From Polytrichum commune (lineage: Eukaryota; Streptophyta; Polytrichopsida; Polytrichales; Polytrichaceae), in contig OX485804.1 in assembly GCA_950295325.1 (NCBI GenBank), forward strand, positions 37,448,001 to 37,512,000: a DNA stretch of 64,000 bases. The letters run 5' to 3'. Below are positions 62,536 through 64,000 of the stretch, piece by piece. The translations under genes were made by a program, and so were the position numbers. The notes beneath the pieces are model-generated. The model was given only the letters and a program-made list of their open reading frames with translations, did not search any database and had not been told where the DNA came from. Positions within the stretch are counted from its first letter, which is position 1. Every line of letters starts with the position of its first letter.

Positions 62536-63437
62536 ATCTTTAGAGCAAGGCCAGTCATGCCTGCATCTGCATCCGCATCCGGAAACAGAAAGTGGCCTCT
62601 GTCCGGGATGCAAGATGCAGATGCAGGGAGGCCTCCCACTCGCTATTTCTCAAACTCAACCGGCTCATGCATGATGTGTAATTTTCCTGAAGTCTTCATC
62701 TTCAACCGGCTATTTCTCAAACTCAACCGGCTCATCCGTGATGTGTAATTTTCCTGAAGTCTTCTTCTTCAACCGGCTATTTCTCAAACTCAACTGGCTC
62801 ATGCATGATGTGTAATTTTCCTGAAGTCTTCATCTTCAACCGGCTATTTCTCAAACTCAACCGGCTCATCCATGATGTGTAATTTTCCGGAAGTCTTCAT
62901 CTTCAACGGGTTATTTCTCAACCTCAACCGGTTCATCTATAACAGGTTATTTCTCAACCCCAAGCCTCTACTGGTCATTTCTCTGAACCCCAAGTCTCAA
63001 CCAGGTCATTTCTCAGAACCCCAAGCCTCAACCAGGTAAATTCTCTAAACCCCAAGCCTCAACCGGTAATTTCTCAAACCCAAGCAACAACTGGTAATTT
63101 CTCTGAACGCCAAGCATGTAACTTCTCTGAACCCCAAGCCTCAACCGGTAATTTCTCAAACCCAAGCAGTTCATGTGTACGTGAAGGGTAAGTTTCCTGA
63201 ACCCCAAGCCTCGGTTTGGTAATTTCTCTGACTAAATTCTTTGTCTTCTAGTTGATAGCAGGCTCCCTGCATAACTCGAGGAAATGCAGGGAGTTCTGCA
63301 CCTCCCCCAAATTTCTTCATCCAAATTTTAGTGATGCCAGTTTGAGTGGGGCTCTTCCCTGCATCCGCATCTGCATCGCCGATGTAAAAGTGCAGATGCA
63401 GATGCGGATGCAGGTTGAGTGGCCTTGCCCTTACAAA
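62536..63437. mobile_element. Non-autonomous TIR element with a minisatellite core
   Basis: The left end gcaaggccagtcatgcctgc... and the reverse complement of the right end gcaaggccactcaacctgc... form imperfect inverted repeats. Next to them are further inverted (A/T)GCATC(T/C)GCATCCGCATC runs (62553-62578 and about 63358-63412, with a local hairpin at each end). The core is a 67-bp minisatellite followed by about 36-bp repeats. No transposase. A clean duplication was not found. Confidence 0.6.
62643..62977. repeat. 67-bp minisatellite
   Basis: Unit starts at 62643, 62710, 62777, 62844 and 62911, exactly 67 bp apart (ctatttctcaaactcaaccgg...). The units are nearly identical except the last. 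From about 62950 to 63235 a shorter family (about 36 bp, accggtaatttctc and ccccaagcctcaacc) continues. Confidence 0.92.
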
Positions 63438-63671
63438 TACATTCTCAAACTCACTCAAAGTTGGATCAAGTGACTTGCAGATGACTGGTTTCATGTGATT
63501 TAACTTTGGACGAGTTATAAAATGAAAGATCTTCGGATGTGTGGTTGGAGTTCATAGGGTTGTCACAAAGGTTGGGTCACGCTTGCTTGCCCGAGCTTAA
63601 TGCATGTTGAAAGACTTTGTTCTGTTTAGCAATTTGGAACACACTCCAACTAATGAATGGGGAGAACTGGC

Positions 63672-63748
63672 TGCTAGTTACAAATGAACCAGTTGAGTTT
63701 GAGAATAACCGATCGAAGTTCAAGACTTCAGGAAACTTACCAATCCTT
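63672..63748. repeat. Inverted single copy of the 67-bp minisatellite unit
   Basis: The reverse complement reads tttcctgaagtcttgaactt, cggttattctcaaactcaac and tggttcat, matching the unit at 62643-62977. It lies outside the TIR element, in opposite orientation. Confidence 0.7.
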
Positions 63749-64000
63749 TTAGAGGAATATATAGAATACACCACATATTAGCACATGTAGTTATCATTTG
63801 ACGAATTACACAGCCCTTTTCTTCCAAAAGACACACAGGCGTGTTTCAGTGTTATGCAAAACTACATATAGCATTTGAATTCAAGATATATTCTCCATCA
63901 TAACCTCATTCCACACACCAATTTGATTCATGATCCAGGTTCTTTATATATTGAATTACAAATTACAAGTTTCTATACACAAAGTGAGTCGTTACTTGAG
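63749..64000. other. Intergenic, no gene seen
   Basis: No recognised feature up to the window edge. Confidence 0.4.

Overview
The window is nuclear DNA of a land plant. Three intron-containing housekeeping genes have plant-type proteins, and they sit in a large, AT-rich, repeat-filled intergenic space. The species cannot be fixed from the sequence alone. The long intergenic repeats and the type of LINE suggest a non-model, possibly non-flowering, plant, but that is inference.

Three genes can be assembled exon by exon. (1) 1650-7748, minus strand: a 673-residue RBR (RING1-IBR-RING2) E3 ubiquitin ligase with a degenerate RNase H-like region in front and an acidic stretch plus a CCCH zinc finger at the C-terminus. 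(2) 46896-50958, plus strand: a complete five-exon cytosolic-type pyruvate kinase of 521 residues. (3) 56526-59928, minus strand: an eight-exon organellar (probably mitochondrial) ribosome recycling factor of 322 residues, including a 22-nt microexon. All splice junctions used are GT-AG and keep frame. The three genes act in ubiquitination, glycolysis and organelle translation and show no operon-like or functional link.

The rest is mostly mobile DNA. The centrepiece is a 10.6-kb non-LTR retrotransposon (LINE) on the minus strand at 26594-37162, bounded by a 13-bp target-site duplication. It carries ORF1, a middle ORF with hydrophobic segments, two 2A-like 'ribosome-skipping' motifs, and an ORF2 with AP-endonuclease, reverse transcriptase, RNase H and a CCHC-like knuckle. 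Its 3' end is a stem-loop followed by a (TTC)n tail instead of poly(A). This copy is dead (frameshifts and in-frame stops), but its plan is readable. Relatives in the window are a short 3' copy at 60182-60834 with its own 13-bp duplication, a degenerate plus-strand copy at 19240-21342 that keeps one 2A motif, a divergent RNase H-end fragment at 52170-53430, and possibly a fragment near 9.5-10.0 kb. Both clean LINE insertions sit inside older repeats whose paralogues elsewhere in the window show the unoccupied site.

Other mobile and repeat DNA: a GC-rich solo LTR (16386-17352, 5-bp duplication), a Copia integrase remnant (21343-21682), a 328-bp hAT-like MITE with an 8-bp duplication (41566-41893), a candidate SINE inside the LINE 3' UTR (26796-27120), a 1.5-kb terminal-inverted-repeat element (53952-55478), a TIR element whose core is a 67-bp minisatellite (62536-63437), a 194-bp tandem satellite (23731-24316), and several 0.2-0.9 kb dispersed repeat families. 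No tRNA or rRNA gene, CRISPR array, or bacterial-type regulatory element was recognised.
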